Source of the DNA: an uncultured Chloroflexota bacterium
GTDB lineage: Bacteria > Chloroflexota > Dehalococcoidia > UBA3495
Length of the DNA stretch: 23,952 bases
Assembly (NCBI GenBank): GCA_913052545.1
Contig: CAJXEF010000011.1
Location: forward strand, 1-23,952
Direction: 5' to 3'
The notes beneath the pieces were generated by a model that saw only the letters and a list, made by a program, of their open reading frames with translations, ran no database searches and was not told the origin of the DNA. Both the position numbers and the translations under genes were made by a program. This document shows, piece by piece, positions 1-8,061 of this stretch (its first letter is position 1; the number at the start of each line of letters is the position of its first letter).

Positions 1-1
1 C

Positions 2-556
2 GAATTGAATAATAAGTACTCGAAGTATCTGGTCGCTTATTTCTCTAATACAGGCGCAATGGATACACGTTTAATCGCTGATACTTCGGTAAACGGCGAC
101 TCCCCTGCCTTTATTGCTAAAATAATAACCAGACTCCGGTCGCTTATTGTAGGAAACGGTCCTCCGGCTTTTAGCCCCGAGCCAAATATAGCGGGCTATT
201 TAGGTGTTTGGTTTCAAGGGAATGAAGCTCATATAACTGAAATAGCGGTTAGAGAACGTTATAGAGGTGAAGGTATTGGGGAGCTGTTACTAATTGGATC
301 GGTTCGGGCCGCGATTGAATATGGCTCTATTGTGGTAACCCTGGAAGCTCGAGTTTCTAATTTTGTAGCTCAACGGCTCTATGAAAAATATGGTTTCAAG
401 GAAACAGGAATTAGGAAAGGGTACTATGCGGACAATAGGGAAGATGCAGTAATTATGACCACCACTCCAATACATAGCGAACCCTTTCAACAACTTTTCA
501 ACGATTTGGAATATAAATATCCTGAACGGTGGAGACCGATAACGATAGATAGTTGA
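2..556 (+). CDS. rimI: RimI-type GNAT N-acetyltransferase, 5'-truncated by window edge
   Basis: Likely acetylates the N-terminal alanine of ribosomal protein S18 or a similar protein N-terminus, using acetyl-CoA in the cytoplasm. The GNAT core is clear: a strand ending in ITEIAV, then the acetyl-CoA pyrophosphate loop RYRGEGIGELLL (Q/R-x-x-G-x-G/A type), then LEARVSNFVAQRLYEKYGF followed by GIRKGYYADNREDAVIM, which matches the RimI C-terminal signature. The frame is open to the left edge. A TTG at 5 and an ATG at 59 are in frame, but the visible YLVAY-like strand before the ATG resembles the RimI N-terminal region, so the true start is probably outside the window. A tail of about 30 residues follows the usual RimI end. 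Upstream tsaB/tsaD would be the usual neighbours, but they are not visible. The family call is firm; the exact substrate is inferred. Confidence 0.82.
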   Translation, partial: ELNNKYSKYLVAYFSNTGAMDTRLIADTSVNGDSPAFIAKIITRLRSLIVGNGPPAFSPEPNIAGYLGVWFQGNEAHITEIAVRERYRGEGIGELLLIGSVRAAIEYGSIVVTLEARVSNFVAQRLYEKYGFKETGIRKGYYADNREDAVIMTTTPIHSEPFQQLFNDLEYKYPERWRPITIDS

Positions 557-640
557 CCTGTTAGTCAATCAGTCTACTCTGGTTGACCGCTTCTGTACCC
601 CTTGGTAGAATGGTCCGGCATTCAGGAGTCAGAGGATTTG

Positions 641-1246
641 ATGATAGTAATAGGCTTAACCGGAGGAATAGGTACCGGTAAAAGCGAAGTTGCAAGACTA
701 TTTGGAGAATTCGGAGCACACGTAATCGATGCTGATACATTAGGTCACTCCGCTTATCTTCCACATAGTGAAATCTGGAAAGAAGTGGTAAACGTATTTG
801 GAGATGGAGTGTTGCTGCCAGACGGTGAGATCGATCGGAAAAAACTGGGCGGTATAGTATTCAATGATCCAGAAGAGTTAACTAAGCTCAACCGCATAAT
901 GCATCCGCGGATGGGTCAGATGGTCGCTAATATGATAAAGGAAGAGGACGCTGACGTAGTCGTGGTGGAGGCGGCTTTGTTGCTGGAAGCAGGTTGGGAT
1001 AAGTTAGTCGATGAAGTTTGGTGCACAGAAGCGGCGGAGGAGATAGTGATCAATCGACTTAAAGTTCGGAGCGGACTAAGCAGGGAAGAGGCCCAAAAAC
1101 GTATTAATGCCCAGATGTCGACTAAAGAAAGAAAATTACGGTCACAGGTAATGATCGAAAACAATGGTGACCTGGCGGAGCTAACTAAGGTGGTTGGACA
1201 AATTTGGGAAAGTCGAGTTAAAACAAAAGTAGAGAAAGGAAGATGA
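641..1246 (+). CDS. coaE: Dephospho-CoA kinase
   Basis: Catalyses the last step of coenzyme A synthesis, ATP-dependent phosphorylation of the ribose 3'-hydroxyl of dephospho-CoA. The protein starts [17 protein letters not shown], with the P-loop GGIGTGKS at residues 8-15, followed by the family motif DADTLGH and a lid/CoA-binding region ([13 protein letters not shown]). Length is 201 residues, normal for CoaE. The ATG at 641 is chosen because it places the P-loop at the usual distance from the N-terminus and has AGAGG five bases upstream; an in-frame TTG at 602 would add 13 residues with no family match. The stop overlaps the next start (ATGA, 1243-1246), so it is probably translationally coupled to the ATPase gene. 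No promoter is evident in the 84-base gap after rimI. Confidence 0.93.
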   Translation: MIVIGLTGGIGTGKSEVARLFGEFGAHVIDADTLGHSAYLPHSEIWKEVVNVFGDGVLLPDGEIDRKKLGGIVFNDPEELTKLNRIMHPRMGQMVANMIKEEDADVVVVEAALLLEAGWDKLVDEVWCTEAAEEIVINRLKVRSGLSREEAQKRINAQMSTKERKLRSQVMIENNGDLAELTKVVGQIWESRVKTKVEKGR

Positions 1247-2142
1247 TGGTAGAAGAGGCTCAAGGTTATAAGCAATATGCAATTGAAGAGTTTCCGGTTC
1301 GAGGAGAACCCTACTACAGGCCAGTTGGAGATGAGCTGGAACTATTTAACGCGGCTTATAACGAACATCTGCCGGTGCTACTAAAAGGTCCCACAGGTTG
1401 CGGTAAAACTAGGTTTGTTGAATGGATGGCATGGAAGCTTGGTAGGCCTTTAACTGTAATTAAAGAACAACAAGGGGAAGCCAACGAAGCCAAAGATGAC
1501 CAAGTGCGGGTACCTCTTGTCACCATCGCCTGTCATGAAGACTTGACGGCCAGCGATTTAGTGGGTCGCTACTTATTAGATTCGGACGGTACTAAATGGA
1601 TCGACGGGCCTATGACCCGGGCAGTGAAAGCTGGAGCTATCTTGTATTTGGACGAGGTGGTTGAAGCTAGAAAAGACACTACAGTGTTAATTCACCCCTT
1701 GACTGATCACAGACGTATCTTGCCCGTAGAAAAAACTGGCCAGATAATTGAAGCCGATGATAGGTTCCTGCTTTGCATTTCATATAACCCTCATTATCAA
1801 AGCGCATTAAAAGATCTTAAGCATAGCACCAGGCAGCGTTTTATCTCGGTAGAGTTCGATTATCCTCCGGTAGAAATAGAATGTGAAATAGTACGTCGAG
1901 AGAGCGGATGTACCGAAGAACAAGCTCTATCGTTAGCAAGACTAGGTGAGAAGGTGCGTAATTTACGTGAGCATGGTCTTGCTGAAGGTGCTAGTACTAG
2001 ACTGCTCATTTATGCCGGGAGGCTGATGAAGCAAGGGATAGCAGCTAGAAGGGCATGCCAGGTGGCAATAGTCTGGACCCTTAGCGACGAGTTAGAATTA
2101 CAGAGGAGTATAGAAGAGGTAGTCTCGTCTATATTTGAATAG
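1243..2142 (+). CDS. MoxR-class AAA+ ATPase, CbbQ/NirQ/NorQ family
   Basis: An AAA+ ATPase of the type that works with a VWA-domain partner to remodel or insert metal centres (NorQ/NorD, CbbQ/CbbO). Walker A is GPTGCGKT at residues 49-56, Walker B is ILYLDEV at 133-139 (D137, E138), sensor-1 Asn is in SYNP (N182), and a candidate arginine finger is in STRQRF. The stretch [16 protein letters not shown] (98-112) is typical of the CbbQ/NorQ branch. About 18-20 residues rich in charged amino acids (near 74-91) sit between the Walker A helix and the VTIACHEDL strand, where I would expect a tight connection. Length is 299 residues. The start overlaps coaE by four bases, with AGAAAGGA just upstream. 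The VWA partner lies one gene downstream. The target enzyme is unknown; no nitric oxide reductase or RuBisCO gene is in view. Confidence 0.9.
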   Translation: MMVEEAQGYKQYAIEEFPVRGEPYYRPVGDELELFNAAYNEHLPVLLKGPTGCGKTRFVEWMAWKLGRPLTVIKEQQGEANEAKDDQVRVPLVTIACHEDLTASDLVGRYLLDSDGTKWIDGPMTRAVKAGAILYLDEVVEARKDTTVLIHPLTDHRRILPVEKTGQIIEADDRFLLCISYNPHYQSALKDLKHSTRQRFISVEFDYPPVEIECEIVRRESGCTEEQALSLARLGEKVRNLREHGLAEGASTRLLIYAGRLMKQGIAARRACQVAIVWTLSDELELQRSIEEVVSSIFE

Positions 2143-2150
2143 AGGTTTAG

Positions 2151-2738
2151 ATGGTCCTGTCTACACCTGCTATCTTAAAGCAGGTACTTGAAGAAAGAGT
2201 CAAGATTGATATAACTGACTCGGATCTAATGCCGGCGGCTGTCTTAATCTTACTTTACCCTAAGAACGGTTCATATCACGTCTTGCTTAATAAACGCTCT
2301 GAACTGGTCGAATACCATAAGGGAGAGATTTCTTTTCCAGGAGGAGCTAGAGATCCAGAAGATAGGGACTTTATAGACACCGCTCTCCGTGAAACAGAAG
2401 AGGAAATGGGGGTAAGCAGGAGTGACGTTACTATTCTAGGTCAATTAGATGATATAGTGACCCGCACTAATTTCGGGGTACGCGTCTACGTAGGAACTAT
2501 CCCCTATCCATACCCTTTCAAGCCAAGCGCGGACGAAATTGCTGAAGTCTTGGAAATACCAATCTCCACCCTGCAAGAACCACGGAATTTGCTACAAGAC
2601 GCCCGTTTTGTTGATGGAAACTTGGATATCACCATATCGTATGCTTGCGAGGGGCACGTGGTGTTCGGGGCTACAGCGACTATTTTGGGACAATTTCTAG
2701 ATATATATAGCCAGTTAGTGTTGCAAGAGGGAGGATAA
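2151..2738 (+). CDS. Nudix hydrolase, CoA diphosphatase type
   Basis: Probably hydrolyses CoA or acyl-CoA to 3',5'-ADP and (acyl-)phosphopantetheine. The Nudix box runs from G65 to about V88, with the catalytic ALRETEEEMGV stretch (E81, E84, E85). It is preceded by LLNKRSELVEYHKGEISFPGG, which matches the extra CoA-pyrophosphatase (UPF0035) motif of an LL-x-x-R-S core, H-x-G and F-P-G-G. The first Glu of the generic Nudix box is replaced, as is common in this branch. Length is 195 residues, normal for the family. The AGAGG ribosome site (2141-2145) overlaps the stop of the ATPase gene. It sits between the ATPase and the VWA gene and shares an operon with coaE, so CoA is both made and degraded by products of one transcript. 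Substrate is by family inference only. Confidence 0.87.
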   Translation: MVLSTPAILKQVLEERVKIDITDSDLMPAAVLILLYPKNGSYHVLLNKRSELVEYHKGEISFPGGARDPEDRDFIDTALRETEEEMGVSRSDVTILGQLDDIVTRTNFGVRVYVGTIPYPYPFKPSADEIAEVLEIPISTLQEPRNLLQDARFVDGNLDITISYACEGHVVFGATATILGQFLDIYSQLVLQEGG

Positions 2739-2739
2739 T

Positions 2740-5700
2740 GTGAGCACGGATTCGTTTCCCGAGATTGAATCAGAACTGTCTAAACTGCCCGCTGCAGTTT
2801 TAGAAGATTATAAAATAGCAGCTGAAGCTATGGAAACGGCTTTTAATAACGAGGAATTCGTGTTATGGGCCAAAGAAGGTATTGCGATTGGTAATCAAAC
2901 AATCCGTTCTTGGGAATCAGCTGTTGAATATTTTCGAGTAAGTGCACAGGTATCCCGGTCTTTAGCTTTCCCAAGTTTCATGCAATGGGCGAGGTGTGGT
3001 ACGTACTTGGCCCAGGATTCTCCGACACTTGCGGTAGCATTTTTTCGAGCTAGCCCTTTGATAGTCTCTAATTTGCGCCCCCAATATATACCTAGATGGG
3101 CAGGGTTGGGACGTAGTCTCTACAAGGGTACTTGGAAAAGCAGTACTTTATCTGCTAAGTTCTTTGAAATAAGTCCTGATTTGATACGTAACTTGCCTTT
3201 CTGGGACGTGGAAGTTTTTGCTTCATTGATAGAAGCACTTTCATATAAGTCATATGATGTTGCGGTCGAATGCTTATCTCTAGGTAGGGACGTCTTACCT
3301 CTGATGGGACGTGAACGTGAAGCTTTCCTTTCAATGTGTAGGGTGTTGACGGAAGGAAGTTGGCGAGAGGTTAAAAGTTGTCTTGAACTTGCTCCTAAGG
3401 CTCTTCACCAGGTTGAAGAAGGGCAAACTGGTCGGTTCCTTAAATTAGGAGAACGCTTAGCTAAGGTAGGAATGCGTGACACATCGAGATTTCTATCGGA
3501 TGGTACTCAGGCTCTCACCCAAGTTCCTGCTGCATCTCAGGCGCATATTTTAGATCTTTGCGAGGGTCTTTTAGCAACTTCTCCCGATGCGGTGCCCCAT
3601 TTCCTCAAAAGCTTGTCTGGGGTACTAAATAGAGTGACTATGAGTCAACTTGATACGTGGTTTGATCACGGAGTTGAATTATTAAAGGAAAATCCTGAAA
3701 GTGGGATTGCGTTTTTTAAGATTGAATCGAATACTTCAGAGGCTTTGTTAGAAACTCTCTCTTCTAGTTTGGAGTTAGACCGTATAAAGGGGATAGTTCG
3801 TTTATATTGTAGTGCTTTGTCGGGGAATGCTATCGATGTTTTAGACACCCAAGAACTTGTAAATAAAAACATCGGGTGGGTGGACGAAGACACTGCGTCT
3901 ACAGACGGTACTAAGGTATTTTTGCCACCAGTGATAGATCATTATAATAACAAAGATGAGAATTTTTCCTGGTTTAAAGTAGTAGCTACTCATCAAGTTG
4001 GCCATTTAGAGTTCGGTAGTTTTGAATACGACTTTAATAAGACAACCACACAATTCCCGGATCAGAGAAGGTTTGAGTTAGAAGCGGAGCGAAAAGCTCA
4101 GAGAGCCGATCTAATTGATCTGGATGGACCTGATGGGAATCCAATGATTGGGTCTCAGCAGGTCGAGTCATTCACGGATATAGGGAGATTGCTCTCCCTA
4201 TTCGATGATCGGAAACTGGCGTTCGATTTATTTACGGTCTTAGAGGATTGTAGGTTGGATTTTCGGATTCGAGTAGAATATCCAGGGATTCGTTTAGCAG
4301 CCGAACGCGTCCAAATCGAAGCCCGTTCAGGCAGACCCAATATCCAAGATCTTCCATTACAGGAAGCATTGGTAGAGATACTTATCCACATGAGTTTAGA
4401 GCAATTCACTGACCTGCCAGTTCCCAGCGAATACAAAGAAGAAGCTGAAATGTTGGCGAAGATACTGCTTCAGTTGAGAATCCAGAACGCTACTGTTGAA
4501 GATACAGGTGAAGCAGTGTTGAGAGCATATGAAATTATATCCCGCTTAAACAACGAGGATCAGCCGGAGGAGGACTGGGATCCCCAGGATTTGGATGATC
4601 CGGGAGACTTTTCTGAAGAAGAATACCAATCGTTATTGGACAAGCTTAAAGCTTCACAACAACAATCCGGTGAAGGGGGAGAAGGAGATCCATACGAATC
4701 TCCTGAACCAGTGGATTATCGGGGCGACTTCAAACCCGAAATGGTACAACTCCTGACTAAGTTACAAATGGATCAGGACCAACAGGGTGAAGGTCAGCCC
4801 CTGTCGCAAGAACAAATAGAGCAGATGCTCCAAGAAAGTGCTGAGTTGGAATTGGATGCGGAACAAGGTGAGATTGATGGTAGTATGAGCGCGTTCGCTC
4901 AGAATATAATGAAAGAAGCTGGAGCTCCACCTCCTAATGCTCAACCAGGGCAAGGATATGGTCCTCTGCTAAACGATGATGATCAAGGAGGAGAACTCGA
5001 GGCCAGAGAGCCTAAGACATACGTCTATGATGAGTGGGATTTCCGAGCAGGTGATTACAAGCCGAGGTGGTGCATAGTAAAAGAGAAAGTCTTAGAAGAG
5101 GGAGAACCTACATTTTATGCGGACTCTTTGAAAAATTATGCCTCGGTGGTAGCGAATGTTAAACGTCAATTTGAATTAATTATGCCAGAAAGATTTCGAA
5201 AGATTGATAGACTGCCGGACGGTGAAGACCTGGATTTAAACGCTGCTTTAGAAGCATATACCGATTTACGGATGGGTCTCCCACCAGACGATAGGATCTA
5301 CTGGCATCGAGATCGTATTCAGAGAGACGTCGCTGTGGTCTTCTTGCTGGATATGAGTGCATCTACGGCTGAAGCGATAGATGAAGGTCGACATACAGTC
5401 GATGATAGGGATGCTCCTGATGATCCTGTGGAGTATATGGTATGGCTCAGGCGTCGCAGAGAAGGTCTGGTGAGACGCCATTACAAGCGTATTATAGATC
5501 TGGAAAAGGAAAGTACAGCTCTGTTAATTAATGCTCTTGAAGCGTTGGGAGATACATACGGTATCTACGGTTTCTCAGGATATGGCCGAGAGAATGTGGA
5601 ATTTTATGTAGTTAAAGACATTAACGAAAACTTTAACGATAAGATAAAGCGACGGATAGACAAGATAACTCCTTTGCATGCGACTCGAATGGGCTCTGCT

Positions 5701-6012
5701 ATCAGGCATTGCACTACTAAGCTAGAGGGTCAGGACGCCAGCACTAAAATCCTGTTTTTAATCAGTGATGGAAGACCTCAAGATCGAGGTTACAGCAGGG
5801 AAGGTGTTGAGAAGGAATATGCTGTCCATGATACTCATATGGCTTTAATTGAGGCCAAGAGGAAGGATATCACTCCTTTCTGTTTGACTGTCGACAAGGC
5901 CGGACACGACTATTTGCAGGCTATGTGTGGTGATATGGGCTATGAGGTTCTGGATGATATATTTAGCTTGCCAGAGCGCTTACCAATGCTATACAGAAAG
6001 CTGACCGTATAA
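2740..6012 (+). CDS. Giant NorD/CbbO-like VWA protein with helical-repeat N-terminus
   Basis: Likely partner of the AAA+ ATPase encoded two genes upstream. Starts at GTG 2740, preceded by GAGGGAGGA, one base after the Nudix stop. Residues about 60-390 form degenerate helical repeats of roughly 40 residues with recurring FF-x-x-SP and W-x-x-x-G-x-x-L patterns. Residues 418-426 read HQVGHLEFG, an HxxxH segment resembling a decayed metal site. Residues about 605-750 are acidic and Gln-rich, likely disordered. Then comes the NorD-type signature around Y763-DEWD-F and RWC (776-778). A C-terminal VWA domain follows, with MIDAS D871-M-S873-A-S875, T982 and LISDGRPQD (D1010). After the MIDAS loop, about 45 charged residues are inserted. 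NorD proteins are usually near 600-700 residues; this one is 1090 because of the N-terminal repeats. Role in metalloenzyme maturation is inferred; the client is unknown. Confidence 0.85.
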   Translation: MSTDSFPEIESELSKLPAAVLEDYKIAAEAMETAFNNEEFVLWAKEGIAIGNQTIRSWESAVEYFRVSAQVSRSLAFPSFMQWARCGTYLAQDSPTLAVAFFRASPLIVSNLRPQYIPRWAGLGRSLYKGTWKSSTLSAKFFEISPDLIRNLPFWDVEVFASLIEALSYKSYDVAVECLSLGRDVLPLMGREREAFLSMCRVLTEGSWREVKSCLELAPKALHQVEEGQTGRFLKLGERLAKVGMRDTSRFLSDGTQALTQVPAASQAHILDLCEGLLATSPDAVPHFLKSLSGVLNRVTMSQLDTWFDHGVELLKENPESGIAFFKIESNTSEALLETLSSSLELDRIKGIVRLYCSALSGNAIDVLDTQELVNKNIGWVDEDTASTDGTKVFLPPVIDHYNNKDENFSWFKVVATHQVGHLEFGSFEYDFNKTTTQFPDQRRFELEAERKAQRADLIDLDGPDGNPMIGSQQVESFTDIGRLLSLFDDRKLAFDLFTVLEDCRLDFRIRVEYPGIRLAAERVQIEARSGRPNIQDLPLQEALVEILIHMSLEQFTDLPVPSEYKEEAEMLAKILLQLRIQNATVEDTGEAVLRAYEIISRLNNEDQPEEDWDPQDLDDPGDFSEEEYQSLLDKLKASQQQSGEGGEGDPYESPEPVDYRGDFKPEMVQLLTKLQMDQDQQGEGQPLSQEQIEQMLQESAELELDAEQGEIDGSMSAFAQNIMKEAGAPPPNAQPGQGYGPLLNDDDQGGELEAREPKTYVYDEWDFRAGDYKPRWCIVKEKVLEEGEPTFYADSLKNYASVVANVKRQFELIMPERFRKIDRLPDGEDLDLNAALEAYTDLRMGLPPDDRIYWHRDRIQRDVAVVFLLDMSASTAEAIDEGRHTVDDRDAPDDPVEYMVWLRRRREGLVRRHYKRIIDLEKESTALLINALEALGDTYGIYGFSGYGRENVEFYVVKDINENFNDKIKRRIDKITPLHATRMGSAIRHCTTKLEGQDASTKILFLISDGRPQDRGYSREGVEKEYAVHDTHMALIEAKRKDITPFCLTVDKAGHDYLQAMCGDMGYEVLDDIFSLPERLPMLYRKLTV

Positions 6013-6019
6013 AAAGCTC

Positions 6020-6064
6020 ACCGTACACTACTGGAATAAGCTAATTATTCCAGTAGTGTACGGT
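6020..6064. terminator. Long perfect hairpin between convergent genes
   Basis: A 20-bp perfect stem (6020-6039 with 6045-6064) encloses a five-base loop, GCTAA. It lies eight bases after the stop of the VWA gene and 33 bases before the stop of cinA on the other strand. TTT follows on the plus strand and a five-U stretch would follow on the minus strand (6015-6011, after four bases). This fits a bidirectional terminator, though the T tails are short and the stem is longer than usual. Confidence 0.7.
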
Positions 6065-6097
6065 TTATATGAGGCTTAGTATGCTCACGTATAGAAA

Positions 6098-7321
6098 TTA
6101 GCCTATCATCTTTCTGAGTTCGGTAAGAGCCGTATTGCTGCCCCGTCTTTTGATAGTTAACCGGCGGGGAGGAACTCTCATTTGGAACTCTCTTAGATCG
6201 TCCTTGGAACAAATAGCGATATAAATCTGTCCAGCTGGCTTACCTTCTAATTCTTCTGGACCTGGAACTCCTGTAACTCCTATCCCGAAATCTGCCTTAT
6301 TTCTTTCTCTGACGATAGTTGCCATGGAATTTGCTGTTTCTTGGCTAGCTTCACCAAATTTGTTAATTACAGTTGCTGGTATACCGTTTTCCAATTTAGA
6401 TTCCTTAGTGATTGATATTATGCCTGCCTTAAAGTATGTTGAACATTCTGGGATTTCACTGATTGCATTAGCTAAAAATCCCCCTGTGACTGATTCCATA
6501 GTTGCTAAAGACATTCCTCGTTCTATCAAAATTGAACCTAACGCCTGTTCAGGCGTTTCGTCATCATATCCCCAGATGTACATCCCTAGCCGCTGGTGTA
6601 TAGCTTCTTCAATCGGATTTATTAATTGTCGTGCATCGGACTCATTGGCTGCTCTGGCGATTACCCGTAAATGGATTCCGTCGGCTTTGGAGTAAATGCC
6701 CAGATAAGGATTTTCTTTCCCAAAGAATTCGGATATTTCTTCATCAATGGCGGCTTCCGACATCCCTAACGTCTTTATATTGCGCGTAATGGTTATTTCT
6801 TCGTTTACTATTCCCTTTAATTTTGGTTCAACCTGCTGTTCCCATAATGGATGTGTTTCGCCTGGAGGACCGGGCATGGAAATGATTATCTTGCCATCAT
6901 TTTCTACCCACCAGCCGGGTGCTGTTCCGTTCCGGTTAGGTATGAAGTTAGCGGATGGGATCAGGTGAGCTTGTTTAACATTGTGTAGAGGCATGGTCAT
7001 ACCCCTGCCAGCAAAATATTTTTCTAATTCATCAATCACAGGTTGCTGTATTGTCAGGGTTTCACCCAAGGCTTTAGCAATCGCTTCTCTGGTTAGGTCG
7101 TCTTGAGTGGGACCGAGCCCACCAGTAGTGAAAATTATATCTGACTCTCTCAGCCCTTTTGCAAATGCCTCGGCGAGCATATCCAAATTGTCACCTATGA
7201 TAGATATGGATTGCAGCTGTATCCCCAAAGCAGGTAGTCGTCCCGCTATCCAGGACGAATTAGTGTCCACAAGCTCACCCATCAATAACTCAGTGCCAAT
7301 GGCAAAAATCGTGGCTTTCAC
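6098..7321 (-). CDS. cinA: CinA-like protein (MoCF domain plus variant PncC domain)
   Basis: Two-domain CinA. Residues 1-170 are the molybdopterin-binding-like (COG1058) domain with FAIGTELLMGE-x-x-DTN, TTGGLGPTQDD (65-75) and SMPGPPGE (148-155), linked in other bacteria to ADP-ribose or NAD-related pyrophosphatase activity. Residues about 255-405 are the PncC-type domain for NMN deamidation. In it the usual AESCTGG reads MESVTGG (275-281), keeping the serine, and the usual AYSNEAK reads SITKESK (303-309), keeping the lysine but replacing the tyrosine with Ile304. So the amidase may be altered or inactive. Start is GTG with AGAGGAG (7329-7335) seven bases upstream. It is the last gene of the leftward ABC cluster, 98 bases after the DUF4340 gene. 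Length of 407 is normal. Confidence 0.9.
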   Translation of the reverse strand: MKATIFAIGTELLMGELVDTNSSWIAGRLPALGIQLQSISIIGDNLDMLAEAFAKGLRESDIIFTTGGLGPTQDDLTREAIAKALGETLTIQQPVIDELEKYFAGRGMTMPLHNVKQAHLIPSANFIPNRNGTAPGWWVENDGKIIISMPGPPGETHPLWEQQVEPKLKGIVNEEITITRNIKTLGMSEAAIDEEISEFFGKENPYLGIYSKADGIHLRVIARAANESDARQLINPIEEAIHQRLGMYIWGYDDETPEQALGSILIERGMSLATMESVTGGFLANAISEIPECSTYFKAGIISITKESKLENGIPATVINKFGEASQETANSMATIVRERNKADFGIGVTGVPGPEELEGKPAGQIYIAICSKDDLREFQMRVPPRRLTIKRRGSNTALTELRKMIG

Positions 7322-7419
7322 AATATAACTCCTCTAAGCAGAGATTTAATTGCAAGTTCTTCAAAGCACTGCGGAATCCGAGATTTTTGTAGGTTGGGAT
7401 GGATTCCGGACTTATCAAA

Positions 7420-7989
7420 CTATTTCTTTCCCACTTCGATCTCTTCTAGATCAGGTGGATATGGAGGTTCATAAGCAAGTCTATTGATGACCTCGGCCCA
7501 TATTTGTGGAACTGTGAACAAGGTGGGATCTCCAATCAAGTAGGTATATTGATTCTCACCATCTGGAGTTACGTTACCCATATGAAACTCGTAAACAATC
7601 CCGCTACGTTCCGTTACCTTGACTATGGTTTTAGGTGGGTCTAATCCATATGAATCAGGGTTGTCAAAACTAGGTGATACTATTCGGTTAACTTGCGGGC
7701 CACTTAGCAATAGCGGAGTGCCGCTCCATTTCTTTTGAAATACTTCAACATCAGCATCACCATTAGCCCCTTGGATGAACCAGGTAGTACTGCCTGGTTT
7801 CCGATCATAGTCTACGGTAAGATCCTGGTAAGTTATGTGGATATGATTGATAGAATTGTCGTCTACTTTAAAGAGCCACGGGCGATTTACTGGCTTACTT
7901 TTTGAAGAATCAGTAAATTGAAAGACTAAAAAAGTCCCACCGAAGAGGATCAATACTATGACTAGAAAGAACGATAATCGAATATTCAT
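7420..7989 (-). CDS. DUF4340-type membrane-anchored protein
   Basis: Short protein of 189 residues with one N-terminal membrane segment (about residues 5-25, hydrophobic FFLVIVLILFGGTFLVF) and an extracytoplasmic region. The layout of a Lys/Asp-rich beta region (WLFKVDDNSINHIHI, TVDYDRK, WFIQG) followed by YGLDPP-x-x-I-V-K-V and a second half with YTYLIGD fits DUF4340, a family often encoded after GldG-like ABC auxiliary genes. Its function is unknown; a role with the upstream ABC complex is inferred from position. The start is ATG 7989. AAAGG lies about 15 bases upstream, with a small GCAGA/TCTGC hairpin in between. It follows the GldG-like gene by 72 bases. Confidence 0.75.
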   Translation of the reverse strand: MNIRLSFFLVIVLILFGGTFLVFQFTDSSKSKPVNRPWLFKVDDNSINHIHITYQDLTVDYDRKPGSTTWFIQGANGDADVEVFQKKWSGTPLLLSGPQVNRIVSPSFDNPDSYGLDPPKTIVKVTERSGIVYEFHMGNVTPDGENQYTYLIGDPTLFTVPQIWAEVINRLAYEPPYPPDLEEIEVGKK

Positions 7990-8061
7990 ATGCAGATTCT
8001 CTGCCTTTTGTTGTGAGAATACTTTGAGAGCTTGATTGTTTCTCTATTAGTTGTTTAAGGT

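Noticed and set aside
602..640. CoaE starting at TTG 602
   Set aside because: Adds 13 residues before the canonical MIVIGLTGG opening; ATG 641 has AGAGG five bases upstream.
3991..4017. VWA protein as an active zinc protease
   Set aside because: The motif is HQVGH, without the catalytic Glu, and lies in a NorD-like context where similar non-catalytic histidine pairs are expected.
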